A stretch of DNA of 64,000 nt from Ardenticatenaceae bacterium (GCA_020634235.1 JACKCB010000001.1:186001-250000), one strand, 5' to 3'. Positions 16,563-26,012 are shown, numbered from the stretch's first letter. The notes: generated by a model from the sequence alone, not told the origin. Translations and numbers: made by a program.

Positions 16563-17723
16563 CTATCCGGCCGCGGCCAGAGTCAGCAGGAGGAGCTGCC
16601 CCAACCCGGCCGGGATGCGGGTCACATCCATATACTCATCCGGCCGGTGCGCATTGCCCGACTCCGTCAGCCCCACGCAAACCGCCGGCCAGCCCCGGCT
16701 TAGCGGAATATTGGCGTCGGTGCTGCCCGTGGTGAACTCCAGTTGGCTGGCCGCCCCCACCTGCTGCAAAGCCGCCACCGCCCAACTCACCAGCGGCGTC
16801 TCCCGCGGGATCGCCCCGGCCGGGCGGTTGCCAATCACTTCGGCCGTTACCTGCACCTGCGGCTCGCGCCCGTAACGCGCCAGCAGCTTCTCCACCTGGG
16901 CCACCAACTGCCCCAGCGCCGGCGGCGCTTCCGAGCGCAGGTCCAGCAGCAAGTGCGCTTCATGGGCAATGGTATTGACTGACGTGCCGCCTTCGACCAC
17001 CCCGACGTTAAACGTCGTCTTGGGCGTGGCCGGCACCTTCAACCCGGCGATGTCGGCGATGATCTGCCCCAACACGTGAATGGCGCTGGGGTTGCCAAAC
17101 GCTCCCCAGGAGTGGCCGCCCGGCGTCTCCACGCCAATGCGCAGCCGCTGCACGCCAATGGCCTGGTGGCAGATGCGGCCAAACAGCCCGCCCTCCACCA
17201 CAATGTAGGCCCCGGCCGGGCCAAAACGGTCGGCCACGGCGCGCATGCCGCGCAAATCGCCCAGCCCCTCCTCGCCCGTATTCACCACAAACCAGATATC
17301 GCGCGCCGGCTGCCAGCCATGCTGGCGCAGCAGGCCCACCAGGTACAACAGCCCGGCCACGCCCAGCGAATTATCGGCAATGCCTGGTCCGTGTACCAGG
17401 GTTCCGCTGCGCCGCACCGTCAGGTCGGTCCCGGCCGGGAACACCGTGTCACTATGCGCGGAAACGATGATGGGCGCGCCCCCGCCCCGGCCGGGATAGC
17501 GGCCAAAAACATTGTGCAGCGCGTCCTGCTGCACATCTTGCAGCCCCAGGGCGGCAAAACGGTCGGCCACAAACGCCGCCCGCACCGCTTCGGCAAAAGT
17601 GGGGGCCGGAATCTGCTGCACGGCAATGGCCAGCTCAACAATCGCCGGCAGGTCTTCGCCGATTTGGGCCAGGGCAGTACGCACCACGGCTTGCTGGGCC
17701 AGGGCTTCGATGGGATTGTTCAT
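16563..17723 (-). CDS. M20-family metallopeptidase (dipeptidase/deacylase type)
   Basis: The 386-residue protein shows the binuclear zinc centre of M20: SAHSDTVFP (His and Asp), a bridging Asp in GIADNSLGVAG, and NTGEEGLGDLRG with catalytic Glu. The insertion (dimerisation) domain begins with ETPGGHSWGAFGNPSAIHVL. A final HRPDEYMDV gives the last His ligand region. M20 enzymes hydrolyse small peptides or N-acyl amino acids in the cytosol. A clear AGGAG site precedes the ATG. It is the last gene of the minus-strand run that includes trmFO and hflX. Confidence 0.92.
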   Translation of the reverse strand: MNNPIEALAQQAVVRTALAQIGEDLPAIVELAIAVQQIPAPTFAEAVRAAFVADRFAALGLQDVQQDALHNVFGRYPGRGGGAPIIVSAHSDTVFPAGTDLTVRRSGTLVHGPGIADNSLGVAGLLYLVGLLRQHGWQPARDIWFVVNTGEEGLGDLRGMRAVADRFGPAGAYIVVEGGLFGRICHQAIGVQRLRIGVETPGGHSWGAFGNPSAIHVLGQIIADIAGLKVPATPKTTFNVGVVEGGTSVNTIAHEAHLLLDLRSEAPPALGQLVAQVEKLLARYGREPQVQVTAEVIGNRPAGAIPRETPLVSWAVAALQQVGAASQLEFTTGSTDANIPLSRGWPAVCVGLTESGNAHRPDEYMDVTRIPAGLGQLLLLTLAAAG

Positions 17724-17735
17724 AGCTTGCTCCTG

Positions 17736-17972
17736 CTAACTGCGGTAAACGTTAATCACCAGCACGCCAATGAGGCCCACAATAATCCCCACATGCAGCA
17801 TCACCTGCGCCTCCACAAACCAGCCCCGGCCGGGGAAGATTTGCAGCAGCAGGTTCAGCAGAATCAAGCCAATCCCAACCAGCACCACCGTTGCCGGCCG
17901 GGCTGCCAGGAAATCATTGATGCGTTCTAGCAGGTCATTTAGCTTCTGGTCCATGATCACCTGAACACTCAC
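17736..17972 (-). CDS. Small two-helix membrane protein
   Basis: The 78-residue frame begins with GTG at 17972, which overlaps the hflX stop (GTGA), or with an internal ATG at 17954. It has an amphipathic N-terminus (DQKLNDLLERINDFLA), then two membrane helices (TVVLVGIGLILLNLLLQIF and VMLHVGIIVGLIGVLVINVY). I recognise no family. The overlap with hflX and 12-base gap to the M20 gene place it in the operon. Confidence 0.7.
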   Translation of the reverse strand: MSVQVIMDQKLNDLLERINDFLAARPATVVLVGIGLILLNLLLQIFPGRGWFVEAQVMLHVGIIVGLIGVLVINVYRS

Positions 17973-19243
17973 TCAACGTGGCTAACACGAAATTGGGCAA
18001 AATAGGGCACCAGCCGGCGCGGTATCCGGCCCATCAGGCGCACGCCCTCAGCCTCGTGCTGCTCCGACACCACCTGCCCCCGCTCATACATCAGCGACAT
18101 CAAGTCACCCCGCTGGTACGGCAGGAAGATGGCAATGGGATCCATATTGCGCTCCAGCGCCGCTTCCACCGCCAGCAGCAGCATCTCCATCCCCGCGCCC
18201 GACAGGGCCGAAATAGCCACCGCCGGCACCGGCAGCGCCATCTCATGAACCGGGTCCGCCCCGGCCGGGAGGCCATCCACCTTATTTAGCGCCACCACCT
18301 GCGGCAGATGGTCCACTTCCAGCTCCGCCAGCGTATCCGCCACCGCCTCCATCTGCGCCGCCGCATTGGAATGCGTAACATCCACCACGTGCAGCAAAAT
18401 ATCCGCGTCGGCAATCTCTTCCAGCGTCGCCCGGAAAGCCGCCACAATCTCCGTCGGCAGCTTCTGAATGAAACCTACCGTGTCGGTGAACAATGCCTCC
18501 CGGCCGCTGGGCAGCTTCACCCGCCGCGTGGTCGGGTCCAGTGTGGCAAAAAGCATATCCGCCACCAGCACATCCGCGCCGCCCAGCCGGTTCAGCAGCG
18601 TCGATTTGCCAGCATTGGTGTAGCCCACAATTGCCACCACCGGCAGCGCCGTTTGCTGCCGCTTGGCGCGCTGCTGCACACGCCGCGCCCTCACCTTCTC
18701 CAGCTCCTGCTTAATGACGGCAATGCGCCGGCCAATCTCGCGCCGGTCAATCTCAATCTGCGTCTCGCCAGGGCCACGCAAACCAACCCCGCCACCAGCG
18801 CCACCGGCCCGCCCGCCCGCCTGGCGCGCCAGATGGGTCCACATGCGGGTCAGGCGCGGCAGCCGGTATTCCAACTGGGCCAGTTCCACCTGCAGCTGCC
18901 CTTCCGCCGTCTGTGCATGCTGGGCAAAAATATCCAGGATGAGCGCCGTGCGGTCAACGACCTTCATCTCCTCGCCAAACAGCTTCTCCAACTCGCGCTG
19001 GTGGCGCGGCAGCAGCTCGTCATCGAACAGAATCACGTCCACGTCCTGCTCTTCAGCCAGGGTCTTTATCTCTTCAACCTTGCCGGAGCCGATGTAGGTG
19101 TTGGCATCCGGCCGGTCAAAGCGCTGCCAGGTACGGCTCACCACGAGCAGCCCGGCCGTCTCTGCCAGCCGGGCCAGTTCATCCAGGCTCTCCTCCACCG
19201 GCATCAGCGGCCGGCCAAACTTCAGTTCAGCCCCCACCAGCAA
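17969..19243 (-). CDS. hflX: GTPase HflX
   Basis: HflX is a ribosome-binding GTPase that splits stalled ribosomes. The 424 residues from TTG 19243 hold the HflX N-domain (TYIGSGKVEEIK, DDELLPRHQRELE), the helix-linker signature VGLRGPGETQIE, and a G domain with GYTNAGKSTLLNRL, DTVGFIQKLP and NKVDGLP. The start needs care: TTG at 19243 has GGAG 6 bases before it, but codons upstream (EHYRTQTPLERA) look like the true HflX N-terminus and run back to an ATT at 19291, itself 6 bases after AGGAG and overlapping the trmFO stop (ATTAG). The real start may therefore be 19291 with a rare ATT codon. Confidence 0.93.
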   Translation of the reverse strand: MLVGAELKFGRPLMPVEESLDELARLAETAGLLVVSRTWQRFDRPDANTYIGSGKVEEIKTLAEEQDVDVILFDDELLPRHQRELEKLFGEEMKVVDRTALILDIFAQHAQTAEGQLQVELAQLEYRLPRLTRMWTHLARQAGGRAGGAGGGVGLRGPGETQIEIDRREIGRRIAVIKQELEKVRARRVQQRAKRQQTALPVVAIVGYTNAGKSTLLNRLGGADVLVADMLFATLDPTTRRVKLPSGREALFTDTVGFIQKLPTEIVAAFRATLEEIADADILLHVVDVTHSNAAAQMEAVADTLAELEVDHLPQVVALNKVDGLPAGADPVHEMALPVPAVAISALSGAGMEMLLLAVEAALERNMDPIAIFLPYQRGDLMSLMYERGQVVSEQHEAEGVRLMGRIPRRLVPYFAQFRVSHVE

Positions 19244-19286
19244 AGCACGCTCCAGGGGCGTCTGAGTGCGGTAATGCTCTTTCTCG

Positions 19287-20699
19287 CTAATGAGATTCTC
19301 CTATCGTAGCGTCGGCAGATTCGGCTAAGCGCACGGACTGCTCAGCAGTGAACTCCGCCGCCTGCCGGTCATAAGCCAGGCCCCGGTCACGGGCAAAGCG
19401 GCGCAGTGCCGTCAGGGCGCGCTGGCTGTAGTATTGGTAACGGTCGCGCTTGTTGCGAATATTGCTCTCCGGGGCAGGCAGCAGGCCGAAGTTCGCCTTC
19501 ATCGGCTGGAAGCCTTTGGCCTCGGCGTGGGTCACGTAATGGCAGAGCGCGCCCAGCATAGTGGTGGTGGGCAGGATGAGGGGCTGGCTGCCCCGCAGCA
19601 GCCGCGCGGCATTCACGCCCGCCAGCAGCCCGGTAGCCGCATTGCCCACGTACCCCTCCACCCCGGTAATTTGCCCGGCAAAAAAGAGGTCTGCCCGGCC
19701 GCGGTATTGCAGCGTGGGGTTCAGCAGTTCGGGCGCGTTGATGTAGGTGTTGCGGTGCATCATCCCATAGCGCAGAAACTCAGCCTGGGCCAGGCCAGGA
19801 ATAAGGCGCAGCACGCGCCGCTGTTCACCCCAGCGCAGGTTGGTCTGGAAACCAACCAGGTTAAACAACGTGCCCGCCAGATTGTCCTGGCGCAGCTGCA
19901 CCACGGCGTAGGGGCGCTGCCCGGTGCGCGGGTCACGCAGGCCCACCGGCCGCATGGGGCCAAAGCGCAGCGCATCCCGGCTGCGGCGCGCCATCACCTC
20001 CACCGGCAGGCAGCCCTCAAAGAAGTGAGCGTCTTCCTGCTCAAATTCGCGCAGCGTTATCTGCTCGCCGCTGACCAGGGCATCAACGAAGGTGTGATAT
20101 TCAGCCTCGGTCATGGGGCAGTTAAGATAATCCCCCTCCTCTTGCTCGCCGTTTTCGTAGCGGGAGGCGCGAAAGGCGATGGTCATGTCGATGCTGTCGT
20201 AACTGGCAATGGGAGAGACGGCATCGTAGAAGTAGAGGTAGCGCTGGCCGGTCAGCCGGCCGATGTCAGCCGTGAGGGCCGGCGAGGTCAGGGGGCCAGA
20301 GGCGACGATACACGCCCCGGCCGGGATGGCCGTCACTTCCTCACGAACCAACTCAATGCGCGGGTGCTGGCTGATCCGGGCTGTAACCTGGGCGGCAAAC
20401 TCGTCCCGGTCCACCGCCAGCGATGACCCGGCCGGGACCGCCGCCGCCGTGGCACAGGCCAGAATCATCGACCCCAAACCACGCAGTTCCGCCTTCAGCA
20501 GCCCCGGCGCCTTGTCAACGATGACCGAACCGAGCGAGTTGCTGCAAACCAGCTCCGCCAGCCGGTCGGTCAGGTGCGCCTCGGTGGTCCGTTGGGGGCG
20601 CATCTCATACAGCCGCACCTGGAGGCCCGCTTCCGCCGCCTGCCAGGCCGCTTCTGTGCCCGCCAACCCACCACCAATAATCGTCAATTCTGGGGTCAT
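19287..20699 (-). CDS. trmFO: Folate-dependent tRNA (uracil-54-C5) methyltransferase TrmFO
   Basis: TrmFO makes ribothymidine at tRNA position 54 using methylene-THF and FAD. The 470-residue protein starts with the FAD site TIIGGGLAGTEAAWQAAEAG and has the diagnostic ELVCSNSLGS with the catalytic Cys. FAGQITGVEGYVGNAATGLLAG closes the FAD fold. Length is slightly over the norm of about 440. The ATG has an AAAGG site. Its stop is within the possible alternative start of hflX, so the two are coupled. Confidence 0.96.
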   Translation of the reverse strand: MTPELTIIGGGLAGTEAAWQAAEAGLQVRLYEMRPQRTTEAHLTDRLAELVCSNSLGSVIVDKAPGLLKAELRGLGSMILACATAAAVPAGSSLAVDRDEFAAQVTARISQHPRIELVREEVTAIPAGACIVASGPLTSPALTADIGRLTGQRYLYFYDAVSPIASYDSIDMTIAFRASRYENGEQEEGDYLNCPMTEAEYHTFVDALVSGEQITLREFEQEDAHFFEGCLPVEVMARRSRDALRFGPMRPVGLRDPRTGQRPYAVVQLRQDNLAGTLFNLVGFQTNLRWGEQRRVLRLIPGLAQAEFLRYGMMHRNTYINAPELLNPTLQYRGRADLFFAGQITGVEGYVGNAATGLLAGVNAARLLRGSQPLILPTTTMLGALCHYVTHAEAKGFQPMKANFGLLPAPESNIRNKRDRYQYYSQRALTALRRFARDRGLAYDRQAAEFTAEQSVRLAESADATIGESH

Positions 20700-20815
20700 A
20701 TCTGCCTTTGCTTGCCCGCCGGCGCCGGGCTGTCTGGCCGCTGCCGGTCGTGAACGTGTACGGTGTGGGCCTATTCTAACCCGGCCGGGCCGATTCCGAC
20801 AGCAAGTGGACCAAC

Positions 20816-21337
20816 TCAGCCCGCTTGCGCCGGTTCATCGCCGGCCGCGGCCTCCAGCCGGCGCAGATGATTGCGGGCATGTTGGTCGCGGGGATCGTGT
20901 TGGATTGCCCGCCGGAACCAGCGCTTTGCTGCTTCAACATCCTGCCGGTCACGGTAGATCAGGCCGATGTTGTAGGCCACGCTGCGCGCCACCGGATCGA
21001 TCGCCAGGGCCTGCTCAAACGCAGCGATGGCCTGCTGCTGCTGCTCATCCGTCGCCAGCACCGGGTTCCCCAGGTAAGCCGCGCCCAGATTCGTCCACAC
21101 CATCGCGTTTTCCGGGTCACGGTCGCGCAGGGATTCCAGGATGGGCACCGCCTTCTTGAACTTGCCAGAGAGGATATAAGCGCCGCTCAGGTTCAGCGCG
21201 GCCTCAAAATGCAGCTCGTCCAGGGCGTAGGCACGCTCCAGCAAGGGCAGCGCCTGGGCGGTCCGGCCGGCATACAAATGCTCCGTCGCTTCGCGGACAA
21301 GCTGTTTCAGGGTGAGATCAGGATTTGTGTCTGTCAT
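20816..21337 (-). CDS. Tetratricopeptide repeat protein
   Basis: The 173-residue soluble protein consists almost wholly of TPR units, for example LYAGRTAQALPLLERAYALD, AMVWTNLGAAYLGNPV and SVAYNIGLIYRDRQDVEAAKRWF. Such helical arrays mount protein partners; none is identifiable. It lies 24 bases after the MA-like gene and before trmFO on the same strand. Confidence 0.85.
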   Translation of the reverse strand: MTDTNPDLTLKQLVREATEHLYAGRTAQALPLLERAYALDELHFEAALNLSGAYILSGKFKKAVPILESLRDRDPENAMVWTNLGAAYLGNPVLATDEQQQQAIAAFEQALAIDPVARSVAYNIGLIYRDRQDVEAAKRWFRRAIQHDPRDQHARNHLRRLEAAAGDEPAQAG

Positions 21338-21361
21338 GCGTGTTCTTGCTCATTCAGGTAT

Positions 21362-22600
21362 CTACTTGGCCACTGGCCGCAGCGGCAGCCAGAGCAGGGC
21401 CATCAGGCCAAAACCGGCCAGCAGTAATATTAGCCAAAGCGCGCTGGATTGCCACTGATTGGCCGGCAGCGTCTCCCCCGGCCGGGCGGCCGCCAGCCAT
21501 TCCGCCTCTAAATCAACCAGGGAGAGACCCAGCGTCTGCGCCACGCCCGCGTCGCAGCCAGCCCCGGCCACATAACTTTGCAGTAGTTGGCGCAGGGCCG
21601 CATCACCATAGCTGGCCAGAATATAGCGCACCAGCGCCTCGCTCTGGGCGTCGGCCAGGGCCAGCGCTTCCGCCCCGGCCGGGAACGAAGCACACAGTTC
21701 GGCCAGCGGCAGCGTTGTCCCGGCGGCCTGCGCTGCGGCCAGGCGCGCGGCCCGGCCGGGATCGGGCACAGCCTCAGCGTAACCAGCCAATCCCTCGCGC
21801 AGCCAGGCGGGCAGCATACCGTACTGCTCACCGGCCAGGGCATACAGCGACAGGTAAGCCATCTCGCGCGGCATATCGCGCCCAAGGTCCAGCTCAGCCG
21901 TGCGCGGATTGGCCGCGGCCACCAACACGACGCCCAGTGCCGGCAGCCCACCCTGCCCGGCCAGCCGGTCCCGGCCGCTCAAGCGGAGTGCCGCCCGCAG
22001 GTCGGCCGTGGTGGGGTAGATGTAAATGGGCAGCGGCTGCGGGTCCGGCCGGGGCAGGAGCTGCGCCAGGCGGTCCTGTGCCGCCAGGGCCACGTTGAGC
22101 GCCGTCTCAGCCAGGGCCGGGCCGCCTTCGGCCCAATGCACAGTGATGCCCTGGCGAGTCACTTGCTGCCAGCGCACACGGTTGTCCACATACGCCACGC
22201 TTTCCAACGGCAGGGCAACCGCCCCGGCCGGGGTGGCCAGCCTCCACTGGTAATACACGGTACTGAAAGGTGGTAGTGGGCTATCTGTCAGGTGCAGGGT
22301 GTAGGTGACGGAAACGACCCGGCCGGGGAGCAGCGCCAGCGGCACTTCATGCCTTTGCCCGTCGCCCTGCAGCGACCAGGTAAGCGTGGCCCCCTCCACC
22401 GGCGTGTCACTTTCGCCGCGCAGGCGGAAGTGCATGGCCTGGCCAAAGGTGTAGTCAACGCTGCTGCTGAGTGGGACGGTGGTTGTTTGCGCCCCGGCCG
22501 GGGCCACCGCAGCCAGAAGCAACCCCAAACCACCCAGGCCGGGCAGCAGCAGAAGAAGCGACAGCCAACGCCGCCACAGGCCGGCATTTGCGCGCCACAT
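21362..22600 (-). CDS. Peptidase MA-like protein, membrane-anchored at both ends, active site lost
   Basis: The 412-residue protein has an N-terminal signal or anchor (LSLLLLLPGLGGLGLLLAA), an Ig-like half (about 40-150), then a half resembling peptidase-MA metalloproteases, and a C-terminal helix (ALWLILLLAGFGLMALLWL). Family members have HExxH followed by LPxWLxEGLA. Here the second is intact (LPAWLREGLAGYAE) but the first reads REMAY, without either His, so zinc catalysis should be absent. It is probably a pseudo-enzyme with a binding or structural role at the envelope. It overlaps nothing and sits 4 bases from the AEC gene. Confidence 0.75.
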   Translation of the reverse strand: MWRANAGLWRRWLSLLLLLPGLGGLGLLLAAVAPAGAQTTTVPLSSSVDYTFGQAMHFRLRGESDTPVEGATLTWSLQGDGQRHEVPLALLPGRVVSVTYTLHLTDSPLPPFSTVYYQWRLATPAGAVALPLESVAYVDNRVRWQQVTRQGITVHWAEGGPALAETALNVALAAQDRLAQLLPRPDPQPLPIYIYPTTADLRAALRLSGRDRLAGQGGLPALGVVLVAAANPRTAELDLGRDMPREMAYLSLYALAGEQYGMLPAWLREGLAGYAEAVPDPGRAARLAAAQAAGTTLPLAELCASFPAGAEALALADAQSEALVRYILASYGDAALRQLLQSYVAGAGCDAGVAQTLGLSLVDLEAEWLAAARPGETLPANQWQSSALWLILLLAGFGLMALLWLPLRPVAK

Positions 22601-22604
22601 GCGC

Positions 22605-23516
22605 TTACAATCCCATCAACTGAATCGTGGCCGCCAGGGTAATTGGGCTGAGCAGGGTCGACAGGACCACAATGCTGGTCACCAACGGCGGATCGACATC
22701 AAACTCGGTGGCCAGCACCGTCGTGATAACTGCCGTGGGCATGCTGGCCTCGATAATCGAGGTTGCGCGATTTAGCCCCTGCAAGCCCACCAGGTTGGCC
22801 ACCAGCAAAGCCACCAATGGCCCAATCACCAGGCGCAAAAACGAGGCCAGGCTGGAAAAGCGCAGGGCCGACAGATTCTCCAGATTGGCCATTTGCATGC
22901 CCAACACAATGAGCATCGCCGGCACCGCCCCGGCCGCGGCAACCTCAACCCCTTTCATCAGCGGTGAAGGCACAGAAATCCCGGCAAAATAGACCAGCAG
23001 CGCAGCAGCCACGGCATACACGGCCGGGACGCGCAGCAGCCGGCGCAGCGACTCGCGCCAATCCGACCGGCCGGCTGAGGCGATAAATACCCCCACCGTA
23101 TACACCAGGACAGTGCTGACCACAAAGTAAACAATGGAGCGAGACAATCCCTCGTCACCGTAACGGAGTTGGTTGAGGGTCAGCCCGTAGTTGCCGCCAT
23201 TAACAAACATGACGGTCATCAGCAGCACAACGGTGGACATCCGTGACAGGCGCAGGAGCCGGCTGGTCACAAAGGCCACCACGCCCATGGCCAGGATGGC
23301 CAGCAGCGAGAAGAGGCTCATTTGCAGCAGCTCCCCGGCCGGGAGCCGCGTATTCACCAACGACGAAAAGACCAGGCAGGGGCTAAAAGCAGTAAAAACA
23401 ACGCTCGACAGAACTTTGGTGTCCAGCTTCAGGCTGCGCCGCAGCCAGAAACCCAGCCCAGCCACCAGGAAGATAGGCAGGATGTTCTGCGTCAGGACTT
23501 CGAGTATGCCGGTCAC
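22605..23516 (-). CDS. AEC (auxin efflux carrier) family transporter
   Basis: The 303-residue protein has about ten membrane helices in two halves, the plan of AEC permeases that move carboxylates or similar anions. Features include FVNGGNYGLTLNQLRYGDEG and the C-terminal ASMPTAVITTVLATEFDVDPPLVTSIVVLSTLL, split here by loops. The start is GTG with an AGAAGAAG site. Substrate unknown. It is 4 bases ahead of the MA-like gene. Confidence 0.85.
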   Translation of the reverse strand: MTGILEVLTQNILPIFLVAGLGFWLRRSLKLDTKVLSSVVFTAFSPCLVFSSLVNTRLPAGELLQMSLFSLLAILAMGVVAFVTSRLLRLSRMSTVVLLMTVMFVNGGNYGLTLNQLRYGDEGLSRSIVYFVVSTVLVYTVGVFIASAGRSDWRESLRRLLRVPAVYAVAAALLVYFAGISVPSPLMKGVEVAAAGAVPAMLIVLGMQMANLENLSALRFSSLASFLRLVIGPLVALLVANLVGLQGLNRATSIIEASMPTAVITTVLATEFDVDPPLVTSIVVLSTLLSPITLAATIQLMGL

Positions 23517-23534
23517 GCGCTTCTTCTGCCCACG

Positions 23535-24530
23535 TCAGATCCCCGCCTCATCCTCATCGAAGCCATCTTCCTCATCCCACTGCATCATCGAGAAGTCAAA
23601 CTCCCCTTGCAGCCAATCCGTCTCCTCCAGCGCCGCTTCTACCGCCTCAATCAATTCCTCTTCATGGTCGCCCTCCAGCAGGTGGGTCAACGCTTCAAAG
23701 GCCGTTTCACTGCCAATCTGGCCCAGCGAGTAAACCACGGCCAGCCGCACTTCCAGGTCTTCATCATCCAGCAGCTCAATCAGCCGCTCCACCGCGTCAC
23801 TGTCGCCAATGTTGCCGGCAGCCCGCGCGGCTTCGAGACGGATTTCGGTGTAAGGGTTATCCATCTCTTCCAGGACAATGGCCAACCAGCGCGAATCAGC
23901 GCTGCGCCCCATGGCAAACAGCGCGCTGATCTGTGTCAGGTCATCGCCAGCGTAGTAAGCGTTTTCAAGGAGCGCCGGCACCCGGCTATCGCCCGATGCC
24001 CCTAACGACTCCAGCGCGGCACGGCGCACGGCCATCTCCTCCAGCGGATTCTCGTACTGCTGCAACAGTGCCTCCACCGCCTGGGCGGCATAGCGCGCAT
24101 CCATCTGCCCCCATTCGGCCATCAGGACGATGTGCCCCAGGGTAGCGGCGGCCAGCGTGCGCACGCTGGCCGCCGCATCTTGCTGCATGACCTGGATAAT
24201 GGGCACCACCAGCCGGGTATGGGCACAATCCCACAGCCCATCCAGAGCCGCCGAGCGCACTTCCACCTGCGAATCCGTGAGCATCATCTGGAACATTGGG
24301 CTGAAGTCAACCACAAAGTTCTCTTCGGTAATGTCGGCCATGTGGCGGGCCAGAAGTTGCCTCCGGCCGGGTGAAGCCGCCGCCCACTGCTGGTTGAAGA
24401 GGTCAAAGTCATCCGCCGTCAGGTCAGACAAGCGGTAGAGCAGGTGGATGGGCACGCGCTCATCGTCGAATACTTTCTGCAATACCTCGGGGAAAGGTAA
24501 CTGGTCTCGCTCCATGTGATAGCCATCCAT
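23535..24530 (-). CDS. HEAT-repeat protein with acidic tail
   Basis: From ATG 24530 the protein has 331 residues. Repeated pairs of helices with the HEAT pattern (EVRSAALDGLWDCAHTRLVV, MAVRRAALESLGASGDSRVP, EIRLEAARAAGNIGDSDAVE, EVRLAVVYSLGQIGSETAFE) cover most of it. The tail is strongly acidic (QWDEEDGFDEDEAGI). These are scaffolds for protein contacts; the partner is not evident. The upstream codons back to 24620 contain a run translated from CCCCGGCCGGGG and are unlikely to be used. An alternative ATG is at 24515. Confidence 0.8.
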   Translation of the reverse strand: MDGYHMERDQLPFPEVLQKVFDDERVPIHLLYRLSDLTADDFDLFNQQWAAASPGRRQLLARHMADITEENFVVDFSPMFQMMLTDSQVEVRSAALDGLWDCAHTRLVVPIIQVMQQDAAASVRTLAAATLGHIVLMAEWGQMDARYAAQAVEALLQQYENPLEEMAVRRAALESLGASGDSRVPALLENAYYAGDDLTQISALFAMGRSADSRWLAIVLEEMDNPYTEIRLEAARAAGNIGDSDAVERLIELLDDEDLEVRLAVVYSLGQIGSETAFEALTHLLEGDHEEELIEAVEAALEETDWLQGEFDFSMMQWDEEDGFDEDEAGI

Positions 24531-24631
24531 AAAATAGCCCCCATCCAACCCGGTCGGGGTTTGATGGGGGGTTAGGTGTTTTGCTAATACGGGCCTGGCC
24601 CCGGCCGGGGCCATTACCACGCCGGCCGCGG

Positions 24632-25699
24632 CTAAAAAGGTATAACCGGATTCACAATATCTTGCACGATGAGCAGCAGCATCAGCCCCAGCAAGAAGAT
24701 CATGCCCACCAGGTGAACCATCCCTTCCCGCTCCGGCTCAATGCGCCGCCCGCGCACCGCTTCCACCAGCACAAAAAGCAGCCGGCCACCATCCAGCGCC
24801 GGAATGGGCAGCAAGTTCGTAAAGCCCAAAGCCACGCTGATGAAGGCCGTGATCCGCAGCAGTTGGAACCAGTCACCGGTGCTGGCCGTATACTGCGCCG
24901 CCTGCCCGGCAATCTGGCTAATGCCCACCACGCCCACCGGCCGGGCATCGCTGGCGCTAATCTCCCCCTGGAAAATCATCAGGGGCACGCGCACGGTCAG
25001 GTAGATCACATCCCACACCGAGCGCACCGACGTCTGCAGCGCCTCCAGCGGTCCCTGAGCCAGGCGGGCCGTCTCGGCAAACGTCAGGCTGATGCCAATC
25101 GGCCCCTCGACCGCCGGGTCATATTCACCGTCGCGGCGCGGCACCACAGTCAAGGTAAGCGGTTCGCCATCCCGCTCAACCAGCAGCGTAACCGGCTGCC
25201 CGCCGTTAGCCGATACCTGGTCCACCAACACGCCACTGTCTTCGCCAATAGTCGCGCCATTCACCGCCACCAGCACGTCGCCGGGCAGCAACCCGGCCAC
25301 GTCGGCCGGCGTCCCCGGGCTAACGGTGCCCACCGCAATGGCCGAGGGGCCGATCATGTAGGCCAGCCAGAAGACGGCAATGGCAAACAGGAAGTTGAAC
25401 AACGCCCCGGCGCTGAGGGTGAAGAAACGGGCCGTCTTGGAAGAAGCGGCCAGGCCATCGGGAATGCTGGGGTCATCCTCCCCGGCCGGGCGCACAAAAC
25501 CGCCAATGGGAATCCAGTTCAACGAGTAGATCGTCCCCCCCCGCTCAAAAAGCTTCACCGCACGCGGCGGAAAACCGATGCCAAACTCCTCCACCCGAAT
25601 CTTAAACAACCGGGCCACCACAAAATGCCCCAGCTCATGTATGAAAATTATCGGCGTCAATACCAGGGCAAAAGCCCCAATCATCCAGGCAACGGACAT
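24632..25699 (-). CDS. rseP: Site-2 protease RseP/SpoIVFB family (M50)
   Basis: From ATG 25699 (AGGAAG site) the 355-residue protein has the metal motif IIFIHELGHFVVARLF in its first helix, a single PDZ domain (about 125-200; VSPGTPADVAGLLPGDVLVAVNG), and the third-ligand motif FTNLLPIPALDGGRLL. A final helix pair ends VQDIVNPVIPF. It cuts membrane-bound regulators inside the bilayer after a first cut outside, releasing stress sigma or transcription factors. The substrate is not in the window. An upstream sigma-70-like promoter lies at 25865-25894; the 45 codons upstream of the start up to 25834 are not expected to be translated. Confidence 0.93.
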   Translation of the reverse strand: MSVAWMIGAFALVLTPIIFIHELGHFVVARLFKIRVEEFGIGFPPRAVKLFERGGTIYSLNWIPIGGFVRPAGEDDPSIPDGLAASSKTARFFTLSAGALFNFLFAIAVFWLAYMIGPSAIAVGTVSPGTPADVAGLLPGDVLVAVNGATIGEDSGVLVDQVSANGGQPVTLLVERDGEPLTLTVVPRRDGEYDPAVEGPIGISLTFAETARLAQGPLEALQTSVRSVWDVIYLTVRVPLMIFQGEISASDARPVGVVGISQIAGQAAQYTASTGDWFQLLRITAFISVALGFTNLLPIPALDGGRLLFVLVEAVRGRRIEPEREGMVHLVGMIFLLGLMLLLIVQDIVNPVIPF

Positions 25700-25864
25700 T
25701 TTGCACTTCCTGCGCTTGCGCCCACGCGGCGTGGGCTGCGGCAAGCCAATGGTGTCCTGCGGCACACCCGACGGCCAAAGTCCCCGGTGCAGTAAAACTA
25801 AGTCACAAGACACAAATATGGCGGCATAGGCCAACAGAACCCTATACCGCCGCCACTACAGCAG

Positions 25865-25894
25865 ATTATACGCAGGCGGTCTATGCGCAGGCAA
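25865..25894 (-). promoter_or_regulatory. Sigma-70-like promoter for the rseP run
   Basis: On the minus strand TTGCCT (25894-25889) is followed after 18 bases by a perfect TATAAT (25870-25865). The expected transcript would have a 5' leader of about 160 bases before rseP. The rest of the 313-base gap 25700-26012 holds one CCCGGCCGGG copy and a TAAAAT near 25978 that may serve the plus-strand thioesterase. Confidence 0.6.
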
Positions 25895-26012
25895 GCCCCA
25901 CCCCCTTCTTTTTATGACCTTCTAACGCGCCCCGGCCGGGTCCTTGCCTCTGCCCACCCGAAACCGCCGATTGCTGCTAAAATAGGGCAGCGTTGGTAAA
26001 GGAGAGAACATC

